Positions 14,557-21,775 of a stretch of 38,152 bases of DNA are shown here, one piece after another. The notes beneath the pieces were generated by a model that saw only the letters and a list, made by a program, of their open reading frames with translations, was not told the origin of the DNA and made no database searches. Position 1 is the stretch's first letter; each line of letters starts with the position of its first letter. The position numbers and the translations under genes are program-made. Origin of the DNA: Akkermansiaceae bacterium UBA6138 (GTDB lineage: Bacteria; Verrucomicrobiota; Verrucomicrobiia; Verrucomicrobiales; DEV007); the NCBI GenBank assembly GCA_002422425.1, contig DIVG01000089.1, positions 1 to 38,152 on the forward strand. The letters run 5' to 3'.

Positions 14557-16437
14557 ATGTCGAAGCGGAACCTCATCATTATCCTCGCCGGAAGCGCCGT
14601 AATCCTCACCGTCAGCCTCGGCGTGACGGGGAGGATGGCCGGCTGGTTTGGCGATCCCGTCTTCACTGACGAGATCCCCGCAAAACGCCCCAAACGGCCC
14701 GATCACCGCCAGCTCGAACTTTTTTCCGGCAAGTCCATCAACGAGATCATCGAGATCCTGATGACGGAAACGGCGCCAAAAGGGACGACGGAAACTCCTG
14801 CCGCACCTTTTTCACCCGCGCTCCTCGGAATGCTGCCCGATGCCCCTCTCCCCTTTCCTGCGGAAGCCGCTCCGCGCGACGCCGACGGGCTCGGGAAATT
14901 TGTCGACCGCTTCAAGCGGGATCCCGCTCTCATACCGACTCCGGAGGAACAGTGGCAATTGAATCTCGCCCTTGCCGCCCTGCAGACAGATCAGTTAAAA
15001 ACCCTCGAAACAACCCCTTCCGATACGCATCCGGCACCCGAGTCCGAGACCTTTCCGGTTCGCCTCGTCCCGCGCGAAAGCGCCCTTTTCGGTCCTTTTA
15101 CCCTTGGTTCGTTCCGCGAAGAGACCGGCATCGATGTTATCGCCGGTGGTGGATCCGCCCTCCACTCGATCGCCGCCGAAGGGGCCATGCACACTGACGA
15201 GGGACTTGCCGCAGTGCCACCTGGCAACGGCGTTTACCCCGGCGACTTCGACGGCGACGGACGCCTCGACCTTTTCATTACCCGCGGGGAAGGTCTCCCG
15301 AATTCCCTGCTGCGAAACGAAGGCGGGGGCGAGTTCGAAGATGTTACGATCGCCCTCGGCCTGCTCTCCTTTTCCGACACCACCTCCGCCGCGTGGCTCG
15401 ATTACGACGGGGATGGCCTGCTCGACCTCCTCGTGGGAAGTCTCGATCATCCTCTCGAGCTTTACCACCAGACGAGCGGGGGCATCTTCCAGCCGATCGC
15501 GTGGGACTTGCAACTGTGGGTTCCGCGCGGTGTCCGCACGATGGCGGTGAGCGACTTTTCAGGCGACGGCCATCCCGATTTTTTTCTCGGCATGACGGGG
15601 ACAGCGGATCGGCTCTACCTCGCGAAACCCGCCGGGAACTGGAGCGAATCGCGTTTTGATAATGTCGCGCCGATCTCACAGATCGACCGGACCGACAGCG
15701 CCACGGCCACTTTTTTTGATTTCGACAACGACGGGCATACCGACCTCGTTCTCGTCCCGCACTCGGCGGAAAAAATCGCCCCGATGCGACTCCTGCGCAA
15801 CGGGGGAGACGGCGACTTTAGCGACGTGACCGCCGAAGCCGGGCTCGATAATCTCACCGGGATCTCCGCCGTCGGCATCGCCGACCTTGACAACGACAGC
15901 TACGAAGATCTCATCATCGGCACCGGGCCACTCTCCCTTAATCGCGTTTTCTGGAATCGTGAGGGGGCGGGCTTCAAGGAAGTCACGATCGTTAGCGGGG
16001 GCGGCTACCTCGACGAGCCGGTCTCCTACGCGGTCGCCGATCTCGAAGGGAACGGAACTCCGGACATCCTCTCGCGCGACCGCACCGGCAAGGTGCGCTG
16101 GCTCGAAGCCTCGGGGGCAATCGACAGCTGGGTCTCGGTAAAGGTGAACCGCGCCCCTCCCGGCTTTCGCGTGGTCCTCTCGGTGCGCGACAAGGACTGG
16201 GTCCTCCGTGACATCGAGCGTCGCCCCGGGATGGACGCCGCCGTCATCATCGGCATCGGTCAGGCGGAGGTAATCGAACGTCTCTCGGTCTTCCCCCCGG
16301 AGGGCGGCGAAGCCCTTCACGTCATCGAAAAGATCGAACCGAACAGAGTGATCGTCATCGATCTGCCGGAATCGCCACGGCAACGACCGGTCGTGCCTCT
16401 GCACGACAAAAACGCCCCTGCCGCCACGACACCGTGA
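14557..16437 (+). CDS. FG-GAP/VCBS repeat protein with degenerate ASPIC/UnbV-like C-terminus
   Basis: A 626-residue exported or membrane-anchored protein. Residues 6-25 form one hydrophobic N-terminal segment (signal anchor). A proline-rich spacer and helical region extend to about 220, followed by at least six FG-GAP-type calcium-binding repeats with the DxDxDGxxD pattern: GDFDGDGRLDLF, LDYDGDGLLDLL, SDFSGDGHPDFF, FDFDNDGHTDLV, ADLDNDSYEDLI and ADLEGNGTPDIL. These build a beta-propeller. The C-terminus resembles the ASPIC/UnbV domain (VSVKVN..., ERLSVFPPEGGEALHVI) but is poorly conserved. The partner is unknown; such proteins usually act outside the cytoplasm. ATG at 14557 is chosen since the hydrophobic segment follows directly. 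Confidence 0.87.
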   Translation: MSKRNLIIILAGSAVILTVSLGVTGRMAGWFGDPVFTDEIPAKRPKRPDHRQLELFSGKSINEIIEILMTETAPKGTTETPAAPFSPALLGMLPDAPLPFPAEAAPRDADGLGKFVDRFKRDPALIPTPEEQWQLNLALAALQTDQLKTLETTPSDTHPAPESETFPVRLVPRESALFGPFTLGSFREETGIDVIAGGGSALHSIAAEGAMHTDEGLAAVPPGNGVYPGDFDGDGRLDLFITRGEGLPNSLLRNEGGGEFEDVTIALGLLSFSDTTSAAWLDYDGDGLLDLLVGSLDHPLELYHQTSGGIFQPIAWDLQLWVPRGVRTMAVSDFSGDGHPDFFLGMTGTADRLYLAKPAGNWSESRFDNVAPISQIDRTDSATATFFDFDNDGHTDLVLVPHSAEKIAPMRLLRNGGDGDFSDVTAEAGLDNLTGISAVGIADLDNDSYEDLIIGTGPLSLNRVFWNREGAGFKEVTIVSGGGYLDEPVSYAVADLEGNGTPDILSRDRTGKVRWLEASGAIDSWVSVKVNRAPPGFRVVLSVRDKDWVLRDIERRPGMDAAVIIGIGQAEVIERLSVFPPEGGEALHVIEKIEPNRVIVIDLPESPRQRPVVPLHDKNAPAATTP

Positions 16438-16632
16438 ACAGGCCAAAAGGCGATACCAAAACCAACCGCCCCCCACTACGGCCTAAAAATAGTCGTAAAG
16501 TCAGGAAAAAGGACCGTAAAAGGGCATTTTCGGTAGGCTTTATGAACCGGAAGGCTTGTGAAGCGGCGGATTCGATTGCATGATAACACGCCTTCCTTCC
16601 TCCCCGTGGAAGACCGGCTTGTTTTTCCGCCC

Positions 16633-17544
16633 ATGATTGTCCCCGTTCAGAAAGACGACGAATTCATCTCAGACTTTAGAGAAGCCGACAAGGTTACCGG
16701 CGCCATTCACCTCTGGTGGTTGGGCCAGAGCGGCTTTCTCATCAAGTGGGATGGATACGGCCTCCTCATCGACCCCTACCTCTCTGACTCCGTTAGTCGC
16801 CGCTACGAAGGCAGCGACACCCCTCACACCCGGATTTCACAGCGGGTCGTCGATCCCCTGGCACTCGAAGGCATCGACTACGTCGTCTGCACAAGCACTG
16901 CGCCCGATCGACTCGATCCCGAGACCATTCTTCCCCTCCGTGCCGCCAACCCGACCCTGAAGCTTATTGTCCCGGCCGGCGAGGTCGCTACCGCCGACGC
17001 GATCCTCGGGGCCGCCGCCCCGCCCATCATCCCAGTAAACGCGGGGACTTACGCCAAAAGCGGCCCTTTCGATTTTCACGGAATCAACTCCGCCAATCCG
17101 AAAATCCGCCGGGACGAGCTGGGAAATTCAAAAGAGATCGGTTATGTCATCCTGTTCGGGCCTTTTGCGCTCTTCCACAGCGGTGAGACCGTCTGGCACA
17201 CCAATCTCGTCAAGGAAGTGCGGCGCTGGTCGGTCAATCTTGCCTTCCTCCCCGTCAACGGAATCGATCACCCCGACCGCCAGCGCACCAGCATGAACGG
17301 TTTCGAAGCCGCCGCCCTCTCCCGCGCGATCAGCGCCAGCCTCGTGATCCCCTGCCACTATGGTCTCTTCGAGGAGAATAATGCCGACACCGGCGAGTTT
17401 GCGGCCTGTTGCGAACGGCTCGGGCAGCGCTACCGACTCCTCAAACTCGGGCAGCGCATGACCATGGGCCCTATCACAGACCCCACCGCCGGCAAAGCCC
17501 TGCCGAGCGAGCCGTATTCAGGCGATTGGAAGATGGGATACTGA
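16633..17544 (+). CDS. Metallo-beta-lactamase-fold protein (UlaG-like) lacking the HxHxDH motif
   Basis: A 303-residue cytoplasmic protein with the family frame: HLWWLGQSGFLIKWDG (26-41), LLIDPYLSDSV (44-54), LFHSGETVW (181-189) and VIPCHYGLF (238-246). In active UlaG-like enzymes the third strand is followed by THxHxDHxD. Here it reads CTSTAPDRLD (86-95), so all three histidines are gone while the Asp and the flanking DPET remain. The usual GD ligand is GE (185-186). One His (242) is kept. Loss of catalytic metal binding is likely. An upstream GTG at 16558, preceded by GGAAGG, would add 25 residues and remains possible. Confidence 0.82.
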   Translation: MIVPVQKDDEFISDFREADKVTGAIHLWWLGQSGFLIKWDGYGLLIDPYLSDSVSRRYEGSDTPHTRISQRVVDPLALEGIDYVVCTSTAPDRLDPETILPLRAANPTLKLIVPAGEVATADAILGAAAPPIIPVNAGTYAKSGPFDFHGINSANPKIRRDELGNSKEIGYVILFGPFALFHSGETVWHTNLVKEVRRWSVNLAFLPVNGIDHPDRQRTSMNGFEAAALSRAISASLVIPCHYGLFEENNADTGEFAACCERLGQRYRLLKLGQRMTMGPITDPTAGKALPSEPYSGDWKMGY

Positions 17545-17582
17545 GAGGTCGCCGGACCCGGACCCCGGCAGGCCCCGCCAAG

Positions 17583-17653
17583 ATTCCGACCCCAAACGGA
17601 ATAGCCGTTTCAGGGAAAGGTATTCGTTTATTTCCTTGATGAAACCCCTGAAA
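17583..17653 (+). other. Set of mutually exclusive short stems downstream of the MBL-fold gene
   Basis: Three inverted repeats overlap in a chain: ATTCCG/CGGAAT (17583-17588 with 17597-17602), AAACGG/CCGTTT (17594-17599 with 17605-17610) and TTTCAGGG/CCCTGAAA (17608-17615 with 17646-17653). Neighbouring stems share bases and cannot form together. None has a proper T-tract; a T9 run occurs later, near 17702, without a hairpin. This is part of the 437-base gap before the sigma-factor gene. Confidence 0.3.
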
Positions 17654-17761
17654 TTCCATAAATGTGGAGAAGAGCAGGAGATCTTTATCTTTTCCAGTTG
17701 ATTTTTTTTTGAACACATTTAAAAACCCGAACACTTAATCGTGCCACGTGTTGGCGAGATT

Positions 17762-17791
17762 TTGAGGCGACACCTAACTGGCCTTTATGCT
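17762..17791 (+). promoter_or_regulatory. Candidate sigma-70 promoter for the sigma-factor gene
   Basis: TTGAGG (17762-17767) and TATGCT (17786-17791) with an 18-base spacer; both match the consensus at four of six positions. Transcription from here would give a leader of about 180 nt before the ATG at 17982. Confidence 0.35.
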
Positions 17792-17841
17792 ATAAAAACA
17801 GCGGTGCAATCGGCACAGAGCAGATGCACCCCCGACAAAGC

Positions 17842-17930
17842 CAGCCTCAATCCCCCCCACCACAACCCCAGGCTGCGGCGAAAATCGACTGGAAAGAGTC
17901 GGTTTAGCGGAACAAAACCTGCTAAGGTTT
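17842..17930 (+). other. Structured leader: three consecutive hairpins upstream of the sigma-factor gene
   Basis: CAGCCT/AGGCTG (17842-17847 with 17870-17875, C-rich loop), CGACT/AGTCG (17886-17890 with 17897-17901, loop GGAAAG) and AAACCT/AGGTTT (17915-17920 with 17925-17930, loop GCTA). All are perfect and non-overlapping. They would lie in the 5' leader if the promoter at 17762 is used. No known riboswitch is recognised. Confidence 0.35.
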
Positions 17931-17981
17931 CCTCCAATGGGTCGTCTATTCGCGGCACAACTCTAAAACCCACTCAACAAC

Positions 17982-18890
17982 ATGGCAAATTTGGAAATGG
18001 ATGGCGGCATCAAGATCTACCTGCGGGAGATCGGGAAGACGCCTCTGCTCACCCGTGAAGAAGAGGTCGAACTGGCAGACCGTATCAAGAAAGGTGACAA
18101 GGAAGCACGGGCCCACATGATCAAGGCGAACCTTCGCCTCGTCGTCAAGATCGCCCAGGATTACGCCAACTACGGCCTTCCTCTCCTCGATCTCATCTCC
18201 GAGGGTAACATCGGCCTGATGAAGGCAGTCGAGCGTTTCGACCCGAATAAAGGCGGCAAACTCTCCACCTACGCGGCCTGGTGGATCAAGCAGTCCATCA
18301 AACGCGCCCTCGCGAATCAGAGCAAAACGATCCGCCTGCCCGTCCACATGGTGGACAAGATCTCAAAAATGCGTCGTGTCGCCATGGTCCTCAGTGAAGA
18401 GCTCGGGCGTGAACCCACCGACGAGGAACTTGCCGAGGAAATCGGGATCGATCGCGCCAAACTCTCCCACCTGAAGAGTGCCGCCTTACGCCCCGCCTCA
18501 CTCGACGCCCCTATCAGCGACGACGATACGACCGAGTTTGGCGAGATCATCGGTGACGAAAAAGCGCAGAACCCGCTTGAACTTCTCAGTCACAAGAACA
18601 TGCACATGCAGCTCGACGATCTCCTTGAGGTCCTCGACGAGCGCGAGCGCAAAATCATCGATGCCCGTTTCGGGCTCGCCGGACAAAAGCCGAAGACACT
18701 TGAAGAGGTCGGGCAGGAGTTCGGTGTCACCCGCGAGCGAATCCGCCAGCTCCAGAATATTGCCCTCAAGAAACTCCGCCGCGCTCTCCAGAAAAAGGAA
18801 GACCCGGGGCCGCGTCCGCTTCGCAAAGGCGGCGAGGAAAGCGACGACGATTTCTTCCGCGACGAGGAGGAGGCCGCTCTCGCAATCTGA
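17982..18890 (+). CDS. Sigma-70 family RNA polymerase sigma factor (group 1/2-like, no region 1.1)
   Basis: A 302-residue sigma factor. Region 1.2 starts at IKIYLREIGKTPLLT (10-24). Region 2 covers about 45-115, with the core-binding DLISEGNIGLMKAVERFD (70-87) and the -10 recognition block STYAAWWIKQSIKRAL (95-110). Region 3 follows (about 125-180). Region 4 (about 215-270) has LDERERKIIDARFGL and the helix-turn-helix TLEEVGQEFGVTRERIRQL (239-257) for the -35 element. The protein lacks the acidic region 1.1 of a full RpoD and instead ends in an acidic tail (EESDDDFFRDEEEAAL). It could be the main sigma of a lineage with a short form or an RpoS-like alternative. Confidence 0.9.
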   Translation: MANLEMDGGIKIYLREIGKTPLLTREEEVELADRIKKGDKEARAHMIKANLRLVVKIAQDYANYGLPLLDLISEGNIGLMKAVERFDPNKGGKLSTYAAWWIKQSIKRALANQSKTIRLPVHMVDKISKMRRVAMVLSEELGREPTDEELAEEIGIDRAKLSHLKSAALRPASLDAPISDDDTTEFGEIIGDEKAQNPLELLSHKNMHMQLDDLLEVLDERERKIIDARFGLAGQKPKTLEEVGQEFGVTRERIRQLQNIALKKLRRALQKKEDPGPRPLRKGGEESDDDFFRDEEEAALAI

Positions 18891-18995
18891 CGGGAATTCC
18901 TCCCCGGATTCAAAACAAAGCCGACGGGTTCCGGCCCTGGTTTTTATTGATTTGACTAGATCCGAGCGGCTTCGGCACTCCTCCCCGCCGGGGAA

Positions 18996-20243
18996 TCAGT
19001 CCCTGAATCGCTCGACAAGCAGAGACGCATTGTGTCCGCCAAAGCCGAAGGAATTCGAAAGCGCCCGATCGATTTTCACTTCGCGAGCGGTGTGCGGCAC
19101 ATAGTCGAGATCGCACTCCGGATCGGCTTCATCGAGGTTAATGGTCGGTGGAATGACCCCCTCGGTGATGGCCTTGACACAGGCCGCCAATTCCACCCCG
19201 CCTGCCGCACCGAGAAGGTGCCCGGTCATGGACTTGGTCGAGCTGACGATGAGGCCGTTCCGGGCATGATCTCCGAAGACACGCTTGATCGCCTTGGTCT
19301 CGCAGACATCTCCAAGGCCGGTGGAGGTGCCATGGGCGTTAACATAGTCAACCTGTCCCGGATTGAGTCCGGAATGTTTCAGGGCCATCTCCATACAGCG
19401 CCGGGCACCATCACCTTCAGGATGGGGAGAAGTGAGGTGGTAGGCGTCGGCGGAAACCCCATACCCCGTCAGTTCGGCGTAGATGCGGGCGCCGCGGGCC
19501 TTGGCGTGCTCTAGCTCTTCGATGACCACTACTCCGGCACCTTCGCCCATCACAAAACCGTCGCGATCCTTGTCAAAAGGACGCGAGGCACGTTCGGGCT
19601 CATCGTTGCGCAGGCTCAGTGCCTTCATGTTACCGAAGCCGGCCAGACCCATGGGACAAATCGTGGACTCGGCCCCCCCGGCGATAAAAGCGTCGGCGTC
19701 GCCGAACTTGATCATGCGCCAGGCTTCACCGATGTTGTGGTTGGAAGTCGCGCAGGCCGTCACGATGCACATGTTCGGACCGCGCAGCCCGAACTCCATC
19801 GAGACCATGCCGCTGGCGATGTTCGCGATCATCATGGGGATGGTAAAAGGCGAGACGCGCGAGGGCGACTTATACAAGAGGTTCGCATGCTGGCCCTCTA
19901 ACGTCACAAGCCCGCCGATGCCACTGCCGACCATGCAACCGAAACGATCAAGATCAACGGCGGTGAGATCCATTCCGGAGTCACGCATCGCCATGACCGA
20001 GGCCGCCATCGCAAGAAGAGTGAAGGGGTCGGCGCGGCGGGCGTCTTTGGGATTGGTGAAATACGGGGCCGCGTCAAATCCCCGCACCTTGCCCGCGATT
20101 TTACAGTCATAATCAGCCAAAACCGGATCGTCGATCCGGGAGATACCGCTTCTTCCGGCGACAAGGCTGCCCCAGAAGGTCTCCAGATCGTTTCCAATCG
20201 GGGAGACGACTCCCATTCCGGTGATTACGACGCGTCGTTCCAT
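18996..20243 (-). CDS. fabF: 3-oxoacyl-[acyl-carrier-protein] synthase II FabF
   Basis: Condenses malonyl-ACP with a growing acyl-ACP in type II fatty acid synthesis. The 415-residue protein begins RRVVITGMGVVSPIG and has the thiolase-fold Cys-His-His triad: Cys164 in VTACATS, His in NAHGTSTGLGD, and His in SMTGHLLGAAGG. The C-terminus SNSFGFGGHNASL is also typical. Length is normal (about 410). It lies 218 bp downstream of the GcvH-like gene on the same strand, with a hairpin between, so it is probably transcribed separately. No acpP or fabG is adjacent here. Confidence 0.96.
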   Translation of the reverse strand: MERRVVITGMGVVSPIGNDLETFWGSLVAGRSGISRIDDPVLADYDCKIAGKVRGFDAAPYFTNPKDARRADPFTLLAMAASVMAMRDSGMDLTAVDLDRFGCMVGSGIGGLVTLEGQHANLLYKSPSRVSPFTIPMMIANIASGMVSMEFGLRGPNMCIVTACATSNHNIGEAWRMIKFGDADAFIAGGAESTICPMGLAGFGNMKALSLRNDEPERASRPFDKDRDGFVMGEGAGVVVIEELEHAKARGARIYAELTGYGVSADAYHLTSPHPEGDGARRCMEMALKHSGLNPGQVDYVNAHGTSTGLGDVCETKAIKRVFGDHARNGLIVSSTKSMTGHLLGAAGGVELAACVKAITEGVIPPTINLDEADPECDLDYVPHTAREVKIDRALSNSFGFGGHNASLLVERFRD

Positions 20244-20308
20244 GTCTGATTCAAAAGTTGGCGGCTAAACTCAGCGTGCTTCAAAGTCAATGCAAGACGA
20301 TTCTACCC

Positions 20309-20334
20309 TTTCCTGAACCGCCCGGTTCAGGAAA
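20309..20334. promoter_or_regulatory. Perfect 11-bp inverted repeat upstream of fabF
   Basis: TTTCCTGAACC (20309-20319) and GGTTCAGGAAA (20324-20334) flank a GCCC loop, 66 bp upstream of the fabF start. There is no T-tract after the stem on either strand. It may be an operator for fabF or a Rho-linked transcript-end hairpin for the upstream GcvH-like gene. Its shape (T-rich 5' end, A-rich 3' end, 4-base loop) matches the repeat at 5280-5301. Confidence 0.5.
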
Positions 20335-20461
20335 TAAACGCCCCCGCAAGCAGGCCGCCCGGCTCATTCGATGTCCCTCGCCGATTCTAGCACCATTCGA
20401 TCCCCTGAAAGCATCACGAACCGCTCCGGAAACGCCCCTTTCCTGTCGCAACCTGCCGGGC

Positions 20462-20911
20462 TCAGTAGCCCTCCTCCTGCATCTTCTCAATCAGGGCGGC
20501 GAGGTGGTCAACGTAACCGTGGACATCAACGCTCATGCCCTCGGGCTCGCCCCGCACCGAATAGAGCCATCCATCAACGTAAGGCGAACTTTTGACAATG
20601 CAGGCATCGATTTCGAGGATGGGATTCCCCGTGACAAAGGCACCGTCCATCACCGAAAAAAGGTCGCTCGCGGCCTTGAATCCCTCGACATAGCCGATCT
20701 GCTGACCGGAGGAGACGGCATCGCCCGCCTTCACCTCGAACTGCGCCTCGACGAGTTCGCCAAGCATGCGGGTGGCAAACTTGGTGAATCCCACCCTCCA
20801 CACGCCCGGAGCCCCCTCCTCCTCGACCATCCAATAGTGGCTCAACGAATACCGAAAAGAGGCGGGGAGGCGGGCGGAAAAGCGGGCGTGTTTGTAGCGG
20901 ACGAACTCCAT
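20462..20911 (-). CDS. GcvH-like lipoyl-domain protein
   Basis: A 149-residue protein with the fold of the glycine cleavage H protein. VWRVGFTKFATRMLGELV (37-54) and GDAVSSGQQIGYVEGFKAASDLFS (63-86) surround the lipoylation lysine, K79 in EGFKAAS. SPYVDGWLYSV near 109-119 corresponds to the NPYGEGWL block of GcvH. In the enzyme complex the lipoyl arm shuttles the aminomethyl group between GcvP, GcvT and Lpd, but none of those genes is here. It is 19 bp after the squalene/phytoene synthase gene, so it is likely the last gene of the lepA-led unit. It may be a true H protein encoded away from its partners, or a lipoyl carrier with another role. Confidence 0.8.
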   Translation of the reverse strand: MEFVRYKHARFSARLPASFRYSLSHYWMVEEEGAPGVWRVGFTKFATRMLGELVEAQFEVKAGDAVSSGQQIGYVEGFKAASDLFSVMDGAFVTGNPILEIDACIVKSSPYVDGWLYSVRGEPEGMSVDVHGYVDHLAALIEKMQEEGY

Positions 20912-20930
20912 GGTCGGCGGGTCTCTCTTT

Positions 20931-21767
20931 TTACGTGAATTTTGCCTTCAGAAACTCAAACATCATGACTGCCTTGGAGAGTCGATAGCGCTGCTCGAAG
21001 ACCCCGAATCCGTCCGCTTCCATCTCGTCGAGAATGGCCGAATAGATACGTCGCATAAGCTCGGCCGAGCGCATCGAAGCCCGGTCTGCTTTCGGAAGCG
21101 CCGCGACGGCCTCGTCGAAAAAGGCCCGGGCGACTCCCGCCTCGTGCTTCATGAGCCGCTGGAACTTTGCCCGATCGGGCCTGGTGTCCAGAATCATCTC
21201 CTCGGTCAGTCCATAGCGGCGGAGATCCGCAAGGGGAAGAAAAAGACGCCCCTCGCGTGCATCCTCTCCGACATCGCGCATGATATTCGTCCACTGCAGG
21301 GCGTAACCGAGCTGTTCGGCGTAGTGACGGGTCGAAGGATCGGTATAGCCGAAAATCTCGATGCTGACGAGCCCGACAGCGCTGGCGACATGATAACAAT
21401 AGCGCTTCAGGTCTGCGGCTGTCTCAAATCGCAGCGTCCCGAGATCCATCTCCACACCCGTGATGATCGCTTCGAGATCCTCTTCTCTCAGAAAATAACG
21501 CCGGCAAAGATCAACAAACTCGGTCTCGATTCCCGGTCGGGGATGCTCGACCCGCCCGCGGATGAGATCGCGCCAGTGCTGCAGACCGGCCCGACGCACC
21601 TCGTCAGGAATCCCGGGCTCGTCGGCGATGTCGTCGACGACGCGGCAGAAGGCGTAAAAAATGCCCATGTCACGACGCTTTCGCCGCGGCAGCACGGCGA
21701 GGGCAAAAGCGAGGTTCGAGCCGCTCCGGCTCACAATCTCACGGGAACTGTCCGTCACCGGTTCCAA
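20931..21767 (-). CDS. Squalene/phytoene synthase family protein (HpnD-like)
   Basis: A 278-residue all-helical prenyl-condensing enzyme that joins two isoprenyl diphosphates head to head. Both Asp-rich motifs are intact: DDIADE (45-50) and NIMRDVGEDAREGR (161-174). The order GVEMDLGTLRFET, DLKRYCYHVASAVGLVSIEIFG and ALQWTN is closest to presqualene diphosphate synthase HpnD; CrtB-type phytoene synthase is the alternative. No hpnC, hpnE, shc or crtI is nearby to decide. The start is TTG at 21767, with a GTG at 21758 as an alternative. It begins 8 bp after lepB ends and precedes the GcvH-like gene by 19 bp. Confidence 0.88.
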   Translation of the reverse strand: MEPVTDSSREIVSRSGSNLAFALAVLPRRKRRDMGIFYAFCRVVDDIADEPGIPDEVRRAGLQHWRDLIRGRVEHPRPGIETEFVDLCRRYFLREEDLEAIITGVEMDLGTLRFETAADLKRYCYHVASAVGLVSIEIFGYTDPSTRHYAEQLGYALQWTNIMRDVGEDAREGRLFLPLADLRRYGLTEEMILDTRPDRAKFQRLMKHEAGVARAFFDEAVAALPKADRASMRSAELMRRIYSAILDEMEADGFGVFEQRYRLSKAVMMFEFLKAKFT

Positions 21768-21775
21768 GCACGCAG

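Noticed and set aside
16890..16915. Frameshift explanation for the lost HxHxDH motif
   Set aside because: Another frame reads HKHC locally but lacks the following DH, and the flanking residues (VV before, DRLDPET after) are conserved in the annotated frame.
18920..18948. Intrinsic terminator after the sigma-factor gene
   Set aside because: A T5 run is present, but the only stems are 3-4 bp, too weak to call.
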